Shown: positions 46,907 through 56,527 of the stretch, in pieces
Position numbering within the stretch: position 1 is the stretch's first letter
Layout: each line of letters opens with the position of its first letter
Origin: DASVRA01 sp036388855
Lineage (GTDB): Bacteria > Pseudomonadota > Alphaproteobacteria > Caulobacterales > Caulobacteraceae
Assembly (NCBI GenBank): GCA_036388855.1
Contig: DASVRA010000031.1
Coordinates: 72,828-136,827 of the forward strand
DNA: 64,000 nucleotides
Direction: 5' to 3'
Notes under the pieces: model-generated
What the model was told of the DNA's origin: nothing
Databases searched by the model: none
The model's input: the letters and a program-made list of their open reading frames with translations, nothing else
Position numbers and translations under genes: made by a program

Positions 46907-48235
46907 CTAAAGCGCCTCAAGGAAGCGGATCGGCTCGCCTGAACCGCTAGCCAGCAATTCGCCGTCGCGCATGACAACCCGTCCCCGGATGAGCGTGGCG
47001 ACCGGCCATCCCTGAACTTCGAAACCATCGAAGGGCGTCCACCCGACGCGGGTGGCCTGATCCTCGGCGCGGATAGTGCGGCGGGCGTTCAGATCAACAA
47101 TTGTCAGGTCCGCGTGCCAGCCGACCGCGAGGCGGCCCTTGTCGGCCAAGCCGAACACCCGCTGGGGCCCGTGGGCGGTGAGGTCGACGAACCGCTCCAG
47201 CGTCAGCCGCCCCTCGGCCACGTGGGTCAGCATCACCGGCACGAGCGTCTGCACGCCGGGCATCCCGGAAGGTGAGGCCGGGTAAGGCTGCGCCTTCTCC
47301 TCGCGCGTGTGCGGCGCGTGGTCGGTGCCCAGGACATCGACGACGCCCTCCCTGATCCCGCGCCATAAGCCCTCGCGGTGTCGGGCGTCACGGATCGGCG
47401 GATTCATCTGCGCGAACCCTTGGAGCCGCTCGTAGACCTCCGGCGCGGCGAAGGTCAGGTGCTGGGGATTGGCCTCCATCGTCGCCACCGCGCGGTGGGC
47501 GGCGACCAGCGCCACCTCCTCGGCGGTGGTGACGTGCAGCACGTGCACCCGCTTGCCCAGCCGCTCCGCCAGCGCCAGCAGCCGCCTCGTGGCGCGCACC
47601 GCCGCCTCCACGTCGCGCACCTCCGGATGGCTGGTCCAGTCGCCGGGCCGCGCCAGCGGCTTGCGCTCGTTCAGCCGATCCTCGTCCTCGGAATGGAACG
47701 TTGCGCGCCGGCGCACCGCGCGCAGCACCGCCTCCACCCCCGCGTCGTCGGCCACCAGCAGATCGCCGGTGGAGGAGCCCATGAAGGTCTTCACCCCCGC
47801 GCACCCCAGAACCCGCTCCAGCTCCGCCAGTTGCAGCGTGTTCTCATGGGTGGCGCCGACGTAGAAGGCGTGGTCGCAGTGCATCCGCCCGCGCGCCCGC
47901 GCCAGCTTGTCGTGCAGGGCCTCGGCCGTCGTGGTCGTCGGCCGCGTGTTCGGCATTTCGAAGACGGCGGTGACCCCGCCCAGCACCGCCCCCCGCGAGC
48001 CGGTCTCCAGGTCTTCCTTCCACTCCAGGCCCGGCTCGCGGAAATGCACCTGGCTGTCGATCACGCCCGGCAGCACCGTCAGCCCCCGCGCCTCGAACAC
48101 CTCTCCCGCGGAGGCGTGGCCGAGCTCACCGATCGCGGCGATGCGGCCGTCCCGCACGCCAATGTCCGCACGTCCCCGGCCCGAGGGGGTCACCACCTCG
48201 CCGCCGCGCACCAGGAGGTCGAAGGTCTCAGGCAT
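46907..48235 (-). CDS. pyrC: Dihydroorotase
   Basis: The 442-residue amidohydrolase closes carbamoyl aspartate to dihydroorotate in pyrimidine synthesis. The zinc-site motif DSQVHFREPG (HxxR form of the class I enzymes), the MPNTRPTT segment, HVLHVTTAEEV, and the late metal-binding aspartate in GTDHAPHTREEK are all present. The family also includes allantoinases; VHFREPG with EDLETGS favours dihydroorotase. pyrB is not adjacent. The start overlaps the GT9 gene by eight bases, so the two are cotranscribed. Confidence 0.9.
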   Translation of the reverse strand: MPETFDLLVRGGEVVTPSGRGRADIGVRDGRIAAIGELGHASAGEVFEARGLTVLPGVIDSQVHFREPGLEWKEDLETGSRGAVLGGVTAVFEMPNTRPTTTTAEALHDKLARARGRMHCDHAFYVGATHENTLQLAELERVLGCAGVKTFMGSSTGDLLVADDAGVEAVLRAVRRRATFHSEDEDRLNERKPLARPGDWTSHPEVRDVEAAVRATRRLLALAERLGKRVHVLHVTTAEEVALVAAHRAVATMEANPQHLTFAAPEVYERLQGFAQMNPPIRDARHREGLWRGIREGVVDVLGTDHAPHTREEKAQPYPASPSGMPGVQTLVPVMLTHVAEGRLTLERFVDLTAHGPQRVFGLADKGRLAVGWHADLTIVDLNARRTIRAEDQATRVGWTPFDGFEVQGWPVATLIRGRVVMRDGELLASGSGEPIRFLEAL

Positions 48236-49211
48236 CGGCGGCCTCCACTTGGGCGGTGTCGCGCAGCAGGGAACGCGCGGCGGCGAGCACCGCGTCGACC
48301 GAGATATGCAGCATGTGGCAGACCGGCTGGTTCAGGTTCGGGTCGTTCTGGCGGATGGCCTCGAAGGAGCGTGTCCCGCGCACGAAGCGGGCGCTGGAGC
48401 CCCAGGGCGCGTAAAGCTTCTCGTCGGTCGGCCCGAACAGCCCCAGCGTCGGGCAGCTGGACGCCGCCGCCAAATGCATGAACACGGTCGCGCCGCCGAC
48501 GAACAGCCGCGCGCGCTTGAGGCAGGCGTAGCAGGTGAGCAGGTCCTCGCCGGTGAGGTCGATGAACCGCTCCGGCCCCACCGCCCGCCGCAGCGAATCC
48601 ACCGCCTTCCAATCGCCAGAGCCGCCGAGCAGCATCAGCCGCGCCCCCGGCAACGGTCCCTCGCGCCCCAGCAGCTGCGCCAGCGTCAGCCCATATCGCT
48701 CGATCGGCCACACCGCCCCGACCCAGGGACCGGTGGGGGCCAGCGCCAGGATCGGCCCGCCGGCGGGCGCCAGCGCCTCGGCCTGCGCCTCCACCTCCTC
48801 GCCGGTGAACAGGAACGGCGCGGGCGGGTCGTCCTCCAGCCGCAGCAGGTGCGCCGCCTCAAGCACCCGGTGCGCCGGCGCCCCTCCCGGCTGCCGGATC
48901 GCCCGCTTGCTGGTCTTCAGGTAGCGGTGGATGGGCGTGCCGCGGGTGTCGAGCACCAGCGCCCAGCGCCGGTCGCGCAGCCGCCGCCACAGCTCCAGCC
49001 ACTCGCGCCAGTCGTTTCCCGGCTCGGCCGCGATCAGCCGCTCGAGCCCCGGCGTGTCGCGCCACAGCGGCGCGCTCTCGTCCCCGGCGACAATCGTGAA
49101 CCGCGCCGTCGGCAGCTCGTCATGCAGCCGCCGCACCAGGCCCGAGGCCAGCACGGCCTCCACCGGGTCCTCCGGCATGATGCAGAGAAGGTCGAGCGCC
49201 CGGCGCGGCAT
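48228..49211 (-). CDS. Glycosyltransferase family 9 (heptosyltransferase-like) protein
   Basis: The 327-residue protein has the GT9 layout: an N-terminal domain (ALDLLCIMPEDPVEAVLASGLVRRL) and a C-terminal nucleotide-sugar domain ending in FVGGATVFMHLAAASSCPTLGLFGPTDEKLYAPWG, where the D/E-x-x-x-H-x-A-A pattern and FGPTD are family hallmarks. Relatives add heptose or other sugars to the lipopolysaccharide core. The specific sugar is unknown. It is the first gene of a pair with pyrC and is divergent from ygfZ, with only about 45 bases between them. Confidence 0.88.
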   Translation of the reverse strand: MPRRALDLLCIMPEDPVEAVLASGLVRRLHDELPTARFTIVAGDESAPLWRDTPGLERLIAAEPGNDWREWLELWRRLRDRRWALVLDTRGTPIHRYLKTSKRAIRQPGGAPAHRVLEAAHLLRLEDDPPAPFLFTGEEVEAQAEALAPAGGPILALAPTGPWVGAVWPIERYGLTLAQLLGREGPLPGARLMLLGGSGDWKAVDSLRRAVGPERFIDLTGEDLLTCYACLKRARLFVGGATVFMHLAAASSCPTLGLFGPTDEKLYAPWGSSARFVRGTRSFEAIRQNDPNLNQPVCHMLHISVDAVLAAARSLLRDTAQVEAADA

Positions 49212-49255
49212 TGGCCCTATATGTCAGGCTCCCGCCCCGCTTCCCAGACGTCTTC

Positions 49256-50068
49256 ATGCCCCTCCTCCACGCCCCGCTGCCCAGCCGTGCCCTGCTCGAG
49301 GTGAAAGGCCCCGACTGGCGTCCGTTCCTCCAGGGCCTGCTGACCCAGGACGTGCTGACGCTGGCTCCGGGCGAGCTCCGCTTCGCCGCCCTCCTCACCC
49401 CCCAGGGCAAGTTCCTGTTCGACCTGTTCCTGACCGGCCGCGACGACGGCTGCCTGCTCGATGTCCAGGCCGCGCGGCGCGACGAACTGCGCCAGCGGCT
49501 GCTGATGTACCGGCTGCGGGCGAAGGTGGAGATCGCCTCCGTCCCCGGCGCCGTCTCGGTCCTCTGGCCCTCTTCCCCCGCTCTTCCCGGCGAAGGCTGG
49601 ATGCCTGATCCGCGCCTCCCCCTCCTGGGTTGGCGGACACTCGACGGGTCCCGCCCCACCGAAGCCGAGCCCGCCGGCGAAGACGCCTACCACGCCCACC
49701 GCCTCTCCCTCGGCGTACCTGACCCGGCGCGCGACTGCCTCCCCGACAAGACCTACCCGATCGAGGCTAACTTCGACCTGCTCCACGGCATCGACTTCAA
49801 GAAGGGCTGCTTCGTCGGCCAGGAGACCGCCTCGCGCATGAAGCGGCGCGGACAGATCAAGACCCGCATGCTGCCGATCCGCTTCGACGGCCCGCCGCCC
49901 CCCTTCGGCGCCGAGGTGCTGGCGGGCGAGCTGCGCGCGGGCGAGGTTCTCAGCGGCCGCGACGGCGCGGCCATCGCGCTGCTGAGGCTCGACCGCATCG
50001 AGGGCGCTGAACTCACCGCCGAGGGGCGCCCGCTGCGCGCCTGGCGGCCGGAGTGGCTTGAGGCCTAG
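49256..50068 (+). CDS. ygfZ: Folate-binding Fe-S cluster protein YgfZ
   Basis: YgfZ proteins bind tetrahydrofolate and help maintain certain Fe-S enzymes. The 270-residue protein has the GcvT-like fold and the family signature KGCFVGQE (K-x-C-x-G-Q-E) within LLHGIDFKKGCFVGQETASRM. The N-terminal FLQGLLTQDVLTL and FAALLTPQGKFLFDLFL segments are also typical. ATG 49256 is chosen; a TTG at 49211 would add 15 residues that abut the divergent gene. The stop overlaps the stop of the convergent membrane protein gene in a CTAG palindrome. Confidence 0.9.
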   Translation: MPLLHAPLPSRALLEVKGPDWRPFLQGLLTQDVLTLAPGELRFAALLTPQGKFLFDLFLTGRDDGCLLDVQAARRDELRQRLLMYRLRAKVEIASVPGAVSVLWPSSPALPGEGWMPDPRLPLLGWRTLDGSRPTEAEPAGEDAYHAHRLSLGVPDPARDCLPDKTYPIEANFDLLHGIDFKKGCFVGQETASRMKRRGQIKTRMLPIRFDGPPPPFGAEVLAGELRAGEVLSGRDGAAIALLRLDRIEGAELTAEGRPLRAWRPEWLEA

Positions 50069-50343
50069 GCGGCCGCCGTCGCCGCCCCCTGTGCCTGCCG
50101 CTGCTCGCTCTGCCGGCGCGCCGGCATGTCTCGCACGGTGATCATCGCCAAGGCTGAGGCGAACACCATCGCGAACGCCTCCAGGCCCAGGACCAGCTTG
50201 AACAGCCCCGGCTGCGCCGCCGCGGACAACCCCAGGATATCGATTCCTTCGTGCCGCAGCTGCAGCCCGATCATCATCGCGCCCATGGCCAGGACCAGCA
50301 TCCCGCAAACCCAGGCCGCCGCCGTGTTTCCCGGTCTCTTCAT
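50065..50343 (-). CDS. Small hypothetical membrane protein
   Basis: The 92-residue product has two membrane helices at about residues 8-28 (TAAAWVCGMLVLAMGAMMIGL) and 47-70 (FKLVLGLEAFAMVFASALAMI), and a hydrophilic alanine/glutamine-rich tail. ATG 50343 has an excellent GGGAGGATGGAG ribosome site. The upstream 26 codons of the same frame are not needed. I recognise no family. It is encoded on the opposite strand between ygfZ and tag. Confidence 0.65.
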   Translation of the reverse strand: MKRPGNTAAAWVCGMLVLAMGAMMIGLQLRHEGIDILGLSAAAQPGLFKLVLGLEAFAMVFASALAMITVRDMPARRQSEQRQAQGAATAAA

Positions 50344-50469
50344 GGCTCCATCCTCCCATGCCGAGGCTAAGGATGGATTGGCATGTGCTCTTAACTGGAC
50401 CTGAACGGCCAAGCTTAACACCCGCGAAGACGTGGTTTCCCGCCGCCTCTGCTGGCGCTACTCGAAGCC

Positions 50470-51057
50470 ATGGAACCGATTCGCTGCACCTGGCGGGGCA
50501 TGAACGGGGACCCGCTCTACGAGGCCTACCACGACGAGGAGTGGGGCGTGGCGGAGCGGGATCCCCGCGCGCTTTGGGAAAAGTTGGTGCTGGACGGCTT
50601 CCAGGCGGGGCTGGCCTGGATCACCATCCTCAGGAAGCGGGAGGCGTTCCGCCGCGCCTTCGCCGGCTTCGACCCTGAAGCGGTGGCGCGCTTCGGCGAG
50701 GCGGACCGCACCCGGCTGCTGGCCGATCCCGGCATCGTCCGCTCCCCGGCCAAGATCGACGCGGCGATCCGCGGCGCGCGCATCTGGCTCGACATGCGCG
50801 AGGGCGGGGAGGACTTCGCCGGCTTCATCTGGAGCTTCAGCGGCGGCGAGCCGGTCCAGAACGCCTGGTCGGTTTCCGGCGAGGTGCCCGCCCAGACGCC
50901 CCTCTCCGTGGAAATGTCCAAGGCGCTGAAGGCCAAGGGCTTCAACTTCACCGGCCCGGTGATTGTGTATGCCTTCATGCAGGCTGTGGGTATCGTCAAC
51001 GACCACCTGACCTGCTGCTTCCGGCACGACCCGATCCGCCGTATGGCCGCGGAGTGA
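50470..51057 (+). CDS. tag: DNA-3-methyladenine glycosylase I
   Basis: Tag removes N3-methyladenine from alkylated DNA. The 195-residue protein has the family layout: RCTWRGMNGDPLYEAYHDEEWG at the N-terminus with the zinc ligands C6 and H21, the helix-hairpin-helix region LWEKLVLDGFQAGLAWITILRKR with the catalytic-site aromatic residues, and the second pair of zinc ligands near the C-terminus (NDHLTCCFRH). The length is usual. It overlaps rnhB by four bases. A TTAA-N7-TGAA sequence at 50391-50405, one mismatch from the CtrA site, lies upstream. Confidence 0.95.
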   Translation: MEPIRCTWRGMNGDPLYEAYHDEEWGVAERDPRALWEKLVLDGFQAGLAWITILRKREAFRRAFAGFDPEAVARFGEADRTRLLADPGIVRSPAKIDAAIRGARIWLDMREGGEDFAGFIWSFSGGEPVQNAWSVSGEVPAQTPLSVEMSKALKAKGFNFTGPVIVYAFMQAVGIVNDHLTCCFRHDPIRRMAAE

Positions 51058-51695
51058 AGTCGCGCCCGGACATGATGCTGGAAAAGGCTTGCGAAGCCGG
51101 CGGCCAAGGCCCGGTGTGCGGGGTCGACGAGGCCGGGCGCGGTCCCTGGGCTGGTCCGGTCTGCGCCGCCGCCGTGATCCTCAACCCCCGCCGCGTGCCC
51201 AAGGGCCTGAACGACTCCAAGAAGCTGACCGCCCTCCAACGTCAGGCGCTGGAGCTGGAGATCAAGGCCAAGGCCGTCGCCTGGGGCGTCGGCTTCGCCT
51301 CGGTCGAGGAGATCGCCGAGATCAACATCCTCCACGCCACCGGTCGAGCCATGTGCCGCGCGATCGAGGCCATGGCGGTCCAGCCCGTCTTCGCGCTCGT
51401 GGACGGCAACTACCGCTTCCCCCTGCCATGTCCGGTGAAGACGGTGGTCAAGGGCGATGGCCTCTCCTGCTCCATCGCCGCCGCCTCGATCCTGGCCAAG
51501 GTCGCCCGCGACCGGCTGATGTCGGAGATGGATCAAACCTACCCCGGCTACGGCTTCGCCTCGCACAAGGGCTACCGCGCCCCGATCCACGCCCGCGCCC
51601 TGCTCGACCTCGGCCCCTGCGAGATCCACCGCCTGGCCTGGGCTCCCGTGCAGCTGGCCTTGGCCGGCAAGAACCCGATGCTCGCGGCCGAATAG
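51054..51695 (+). CDS. rnhB: Ribonuclease HII
   Basis: RNase HII cuts RNA in RNA-DNA hybrids and starts removal of misincorporated ribonucleotides. The 213-residue protein has the active-site motif GVDEAGRGPWAGPV (D and E), the NDSKKLTALQR segment, the third acidic residue in ALVDGNYRFPL, and AAASILAKVARDRLM with the DQTYPGYGFASHKGY tail. It starts at GTG 51054 within the tag stop. In Caulobacter rnhB precedes ccrM; here a Do-type protease gene follows instead. Confidence 0.95.
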   Translation: MKSRPDMMLEKACEAGGQGPVCGVDEAGRGPWAGPVCAAAVILNPRRVPKGLNDSKKLTALQRQALELEIKAKAVAWGVGFASVEEIAEINILHATGRAMCRAIEAMAVQPVFALVDGNYRFPLPCPVKTVVKGDGLSCSIAAASILAKVARDRLMSEMDQTYPGYGFASHKGYRAPIHARALLDLGPCEIHRLAWAPVQLALAGKNPMLAAE

Positions 51696-51839
51696 GCGCC
51701 TTCCCCTCTCCCCTTGCTGGAGAAGGACCGTGACCGTGGGGCCGCACATCCGCCCTGCGTCAGCGGATTTGCTTCGCTTGCCAAAATTGGGCCGAAAAGC
51801 TCGACAAGCGTTCCGCGCAGTTCCGAGGACCCGCACCCC

Positions 51840-53264
<1,425 letters not shown>

Positions 53265-53786
53265 GGGCGAGACTCTCGATACGGACAAACTCGCGACAAC
53301 CGCACAGCATCCGCGACAGTCGGGACACGAACTTATCCGCCCCCCTTTCCACACGCGGTATAATGCCCTGGCGAGCGGCCGAGCCGGCCTCCGGCGACGC
53401 CGCAAGCCCTTGTGGTCTTTGACATCGTCACCCTCCCGCCGCCCGCCCAAGGGCGCCGGTCCTCTCCCCCGCAAGCCGGAGCGCGGGTGGAGTTATCCCC
53501 CTATTCCGGGCCCCCAAACCGTGCGCCCGCAGCCACGCAATACACTGGCGACAGGCTCAGGAGCGGCAGTGGCGAAAGTGCACGAAGTGCACCTCTTCTC
53601 CTCTCACCCTCGATCGGGGAGAGGCCGGGAGAGGGGGTGTTCGCGCCGAGGCTTCCGAAGAGGCGCGAGAGGCGGAGGACTCTACCTCCCGGGCCAGCCA
53701 GTCGAGAGTTCTGGCCACACCCCCATCCCCGGCCCTTCCCCCATCGAGGGGGAAGGGAGAAGTGCACGAAGTGCACTCCGCCAGAT
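53265..53786. other. Gene-free 522-base gap with repeat element
   Basis: No real gene is seen here. The left part (53265-53400) includes two TGTCGCG-type words on the minus strand and a perfect TATAAT at 53359-53364 without a fitting -35. The right part holds a MITE-like inverted repeat (53575-53776). Short frames translate into arginine/proline-rich shadows of the repeats. Confidence 0.6.
53575..53776. repeat. MITE-like inverted-repeat element with GTGCAC termini
   Basis: AAGTGCACGAAGTGCAC occurs at both ends (53576-53592 and 53760-53776). Inside the termini, the left arm (about 53593-53641) and the reverse complement of the right arm (about 53716-53759) match over most of their length; shared words include CCCTCGAT and GGGGGTG. 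The centre of about 75 bases is not palindromic. The whole could fold into one long hairpin. It contains no open gene, so it would need an outside transposase or be a REP-like palindrome. A solo, one-mismatch copy of the terminal word occurs at 5722-5738. Confidence 0.7.
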
Positions 53787-54209
53787 CTACGACGGCGTCC
53801 CCGAAATCGGCCCCGTGAAGCTCCACACGTGCCCGAACGGATCGCGGAGCTTGCTCATGCGGCCGTAGAACTCGTTGTTCGGCGCGCGCAGCACCTCCGC
53901 GCCGGCGCCGACCGCCCGCTCGTGCCACTTGTCCACGTCGTCCACCGCAAGGCTGATCGTGCAGGTCGTCCCGCCCAACGTGCTCGGCGCCCTGGTCCCC
54001 ACCATCGCCTGGTATTCCGGGAACTCGTCCGACACCATCACGTCGCCGCCGTTGATCTTCAGCGTGGCGTGCCCGAGCCGCCCCTCATGCATGTAGGTTT
54101 CGGCCACGTCGGCGCCGAACGCGCGCTGGTAGAACTCCAGCGCTTCATTGCCCCGGTCCACCATCAGGTACGGCGAGACGGGCGAGTATTCGTGCGGATG
54201 CTCAGCCAT
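53787..54209 (-). CDS. VOC (glyoxalase/PhnB-like) family protein
   Basis: The 140-residue protein has the beta-alpha-beta-beta-beta repeats of the vicinal oxygen chelate fold: VSPYLMVDRGNEALEFYQRAFGA at the start and LRDPFGHVWSFTGPI at the end. It is similar to PhnB/YdcJ-type glyoxalase-like proteins; enzyme activity is not established for most of these. Candidate metal ligands include the H of LGHATL and an acidic residue near VDKWHERA. It overlaps by eight bases the end of a second VOC gene, probably an old tandem duplicate. Confidence 0.88.
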   Translation of the reverse strand: MAEHPHEYSPVSPYLMVDRGNEALEFYQRAFGADVAETYMHEGRLGHATLKINGGDVMVSDEFPEYQAMVGTRAPSTLGGTTCTISLAVDDVDKWHERAVGAGAEVLRAPNNEFYGRMSKLRDPFGHVWSFTGPISGTPS

Positions 54210-54630
54210 TGGCCTGCCCCTTGATCGGCCCGCCGATCGACCAGGAATGGCCGAACGGGTCGCGCAGCTGGCCGTAGCGGTCGCCCCAGAACTGGTCCGC
54301 CAAGGCCATCTTCACCTCGCATCCGGCCTCGGTCGCCCGCGCCCACCACCGATCGGCGTCGTCCACCTGCAGGTGCATGGTCACCGACTCCGGCGGCTGC
54401 GCCTTGAAGCCCCACTCCGGGAACTCGTCCGACAGCATGATCCAGCCGCCGTTGATCTTCATGCTGGCCTGCATCAGCCGCTTGCCGTCCTCGGCCTTGT
54501 TCCGCTCGATCACTTCGCCGCCGAAGGCGCGCGTGTAGAAGTCGAGCGCCTCCTCGCCACGGCCGTCGCGGATGCTCAGAAAGGGCGTGATGCCTGTCGT
54601 CGGGCGTTCGGGGGTCTGGTTCTCGGTCAT
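54202..54630 (-). CDS. VOC (glyoxalase/PhnB-like) family protein
   Basis: The 142-residue protein shares the fold and layout of its downstream neighbour: TPFLSIRDGRGEEALDFYTRAFGG, INGGWIMLSDEFPEWG and LRDPFGHSWSIGGPIKG. The shared words INGG-x-(V/I)M(V/L)SDEFPE and LRDPFGH-x-WS support duplication of one ancestral gene. Function is unknown; PhnB-type proteins are often annotated as 3-demethylubiquinone methyltransferase-like without proof. It is divergent from rarA, with a 38-base gap between start codons. Confidence 0.88.
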   Translation of the reverse strand: MTENQTPERPTTGITPFLSIRDGRGEEALDFYTRAFGGEVIERNKAEDGKRLMQASMKINGGWIMLSDEFPEWGFKAQPPESVTMHLQVDDADRWWARATEAGCEVKMALADQFWGDRYGQLRDPFGHSWSIGGPIKGQANG

Positions 54631-54668
54631 TGCTGCGTTTCTCCCTCGGAGGCTGCTAGCATAGACCC

Positions 54669-55979
54669 ATGTCGGACCTGTTCGAAGCCGCCGGTCTCAC
54701 GCCCGAGCAGCCCTCGCCGCTGGCGGACCGCCTGCGCCCCACGACGCTCGACGAGGTGGTGGGCCAGGACCACCTGCTCGGCCCCGAAGGCCCGATCCGC
54801 CGCATGGCCGAGGCGCACCGCCTCTCCTCCATGGTCCTCTGGGGCCCGCCCGGCGCCGGCAAGACCACCATCGCCCGCCTGCTGGCCCGCGCCGCCGGCT
54901 ACGAGTTCCAGCAGCTCTCGGCGGTGTTCTCCGGCGTCGCCGACCTGAAGAAGGCCTTCGAGGCCGCCCGCGCCCGCCGCGCCGCTGGCCAGTCCACCTT
55001 GCTGTTCGTCGACGAGATCCACCGCTTCAACCGCGCCCAGCAGGACGGCTTCCTCCCCTTCGTCGAGGAGGGGATCGTCACTCTGGTCGGCGCCACCACC
55101 GAAAACCCCTCGTTCGAGCTGAACGGCGCCCTCCTCTCCCGCTGCCAGGTGTTCGTGCTCCACCGCCTGGACGAGGCCGCGCTCGAAGTCCTGCTCGCGC
55201 GCGCCGAGGCGCACGAGGGCCGCCCCCTGCCGCTGGAGCCCGCCGCTCGCGAGGTCCTGATCGCCTACGCCGACGGCGACGGCCGCTACGTGCTCTCGCT
55301 GGCCGAGACCCTGTTCAACATCGGCGTCGAGGCGCCGCTCTCGCCCCCCGAGCTCGCCCAGGTGCTCCAGCGCCGCGCCCCCGCCTACGACAAGGACCGC
55401 GAGGAGCACTACAACCTCATCTCCGCTCTGCACAAATCCATCCGCGGCTCCGACCCCGACGCCGCCCTCTACTGGCTGGCCCGGATGCTCTCCGGCGGCG
55501 AGGACCCGCTCTACATCGCGCGGCGCCTGATCCGCGCCGCCAGCGAGGACATCGGCCAGGCCGATCCCAACGCCCTGCGCGCCTGCCTCGCCGCCCGCGA
55601 AGCCTACGAGGTCCTGGGCTCCCCCGAAGGCGAACTCGCCATCGCCCAGGCGGTGGTCCACCTCGCCACCGCCCCCAAGTCCAACGCGCTCTACGCCGGC
55701 TTCAAGCAGGCGCAGCGCGCGGCCAAGGACACCGGCTCGCTGATGCCGCCGGCGATCATCCGCAACGCCCCCACCCGGCTGATGAAGCAGCTCGGCTACG
55801 GCAAGGGCTACGCCTACGACCACGACGAGACCGAAGGCTTCTCCGGCCAGAATTACTTCCCCGACGGCATGGAGCGGCAGACCTTCTACGCACCAAAGGG
55901 CGAAGGCTACGAGGCAGGCATAAAACAGCGGCTGGAACGCTGGGCCGAGCTGCGAGATGCTCGTCGGCGCGAAGGCTGA
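54669..55979 (+). CDS. rarA: Replication-associated recombination ATPase RarA (MgsA)
   Basis: RarA is a clamp-loader-like AAA+ ATPase that acts at stalled replication forks. The 436-residue protein has the Walker A GPPGAGKTTIARLLA, Walker B LLFVDEIHRFN, sensor 1 GATTENPSFELN and the RarA tetramer region at the C-terminus (IRGSDPDAALYWLARML, YNHDETEG-like AYDHDETEGF with GQNYFPDGM). The length is normal. It starts with MSDLFEAAGL, has a PIP-like N-terminus, and is divergently transcribed from the VOC pair. Confidence 0.95.
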   Translation: MSDLFEAAGLTPEQPSPLADRLRPTTLDEVVGQDHLLGPEGPIRRMAEAHRLSSMVLWGPPGAGKTTIARLLARAAGYEFQQLSAVFSGVADLKKAFEAARARRAAGQSTLLFVDEIHRFNRAQQDGFLPFVEEGIVTLVGATTENPSFELNGALLSRCQVFVLHRLDEAALEVLLARAEAHEGRPLPLEPAAREVLIAYADGDGRYVLSLAETLFNIGVEAPLSPPELAQVLQRRAPAYDKDREEHYNLISALHKSIRGSDPDAALYWLARMLSGGEDPLYIARRLIRAASEDIGQADPNALRACLAAREAYEVLGSPEGELAIAQAVVHLATAPKSNALYAGFKQAQRAAKDTGSLMPPAIIRNAPTRLMKQLGYGKGYAYDHDETEGFSGQNYFPDGMERQTFYAPKGEGYEAGIKQRLERWAELRDARRREG

Positions 55980-56044
55980 GGGTCACATTTGCAGAACGGC
56001 GGCTTTTGGCGTTAAGCTTTGCCGTAACCATCGGGAGGGATGGA

Positions 56045-56497
56045 ATGACGACCGATATCATGCCGGCGCCCGCTGGCCGGACGCCTTGGCACCTGTGGGT
56101 GGTAGGCCTGCTGGCCCTGCTCTGGAACGCCTACGGCGCCTACGATTACCTGATGTCGAACCTGCAGGGGGACGCCTATCTACGCAGCGCGGGCATGACC
56201 GAGCCGCAGATCGCCTATTTCAACGCCATGCCTGCCTGGATGACCGCGGTCTGGGCCATCGGCGTGTGGGGCGGGGTTCTCGGTTCGGTGCTGCTGCTGA
56301 TGCGCTCCAAATGGGCGTTTCACGTCTTTGCCGCCTCTCTGGCGGCGCTGATCGTGAGCCTGATCTACAACTTCGTCCTGTCGAACGGGCGGGAGGTGAT
56401 GGGCTCGGGCGCATTGATGTACGTGGTGATCACGGCCGGCGCTGTATTCTTCCTCTGGTATGCCTGGGTGGCGCGCCAGCGCGGCCTGCTACGCTAG
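56045..56497 (+). CDS. Hypothetical four-helix membrane protein
   Basis: The 150-residue protein has four hydrophobic segments (about residues 14-35, 63-84, 90-112 and 122-142). The first, HLWVVGLLALLWNAYGAYDYLM, carries an aromatic N-A-x-G-x-x-D-Y motif I have seen in uncharacterised small alphaproteobacterial membrane proteins, followed by a soluble loop (YLRSAGMTEPQIAYFNAMPAW). No catalytic residues are apparent. ATG 56045 follows GGGAGGGATGGA. An in-frame start at 56006 is possible but has no ribosome site. Lone gene. Confidence 0.75.
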   Translation: MTTDIMPAPAGRTPWHLWVVGLLALLWNAYGAYDYLMSNLQGDAYLRSAGMTEPQIAYFNAMPAWMTAVWAIGVWGGVLGSVLLLMRSKWAFHVFAASLAALIVSLIYNFVLSNGREVMGSGALMYVVITAGAVFFLWYAWVARQRGLLR

Positions 56498-56527
56498 CTC
56501 GCAGCCGCAGGCTTGGCGGCGGGGTAG

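Noticed and set aside
50391..50405. TTAA-N7-TGAA as a CtrA site upstream of tag
   Set aside because: It has a mismatch in one half-site and neither flanking gene is a typical CtrA target, so I did not list it as a separate feature.
53412..54224. Plus-strand frame across the repeat element
   Set aside because: It translates the inverted repeat into proline/arginine-rich sequence and then runs antisense to the VOC gene.
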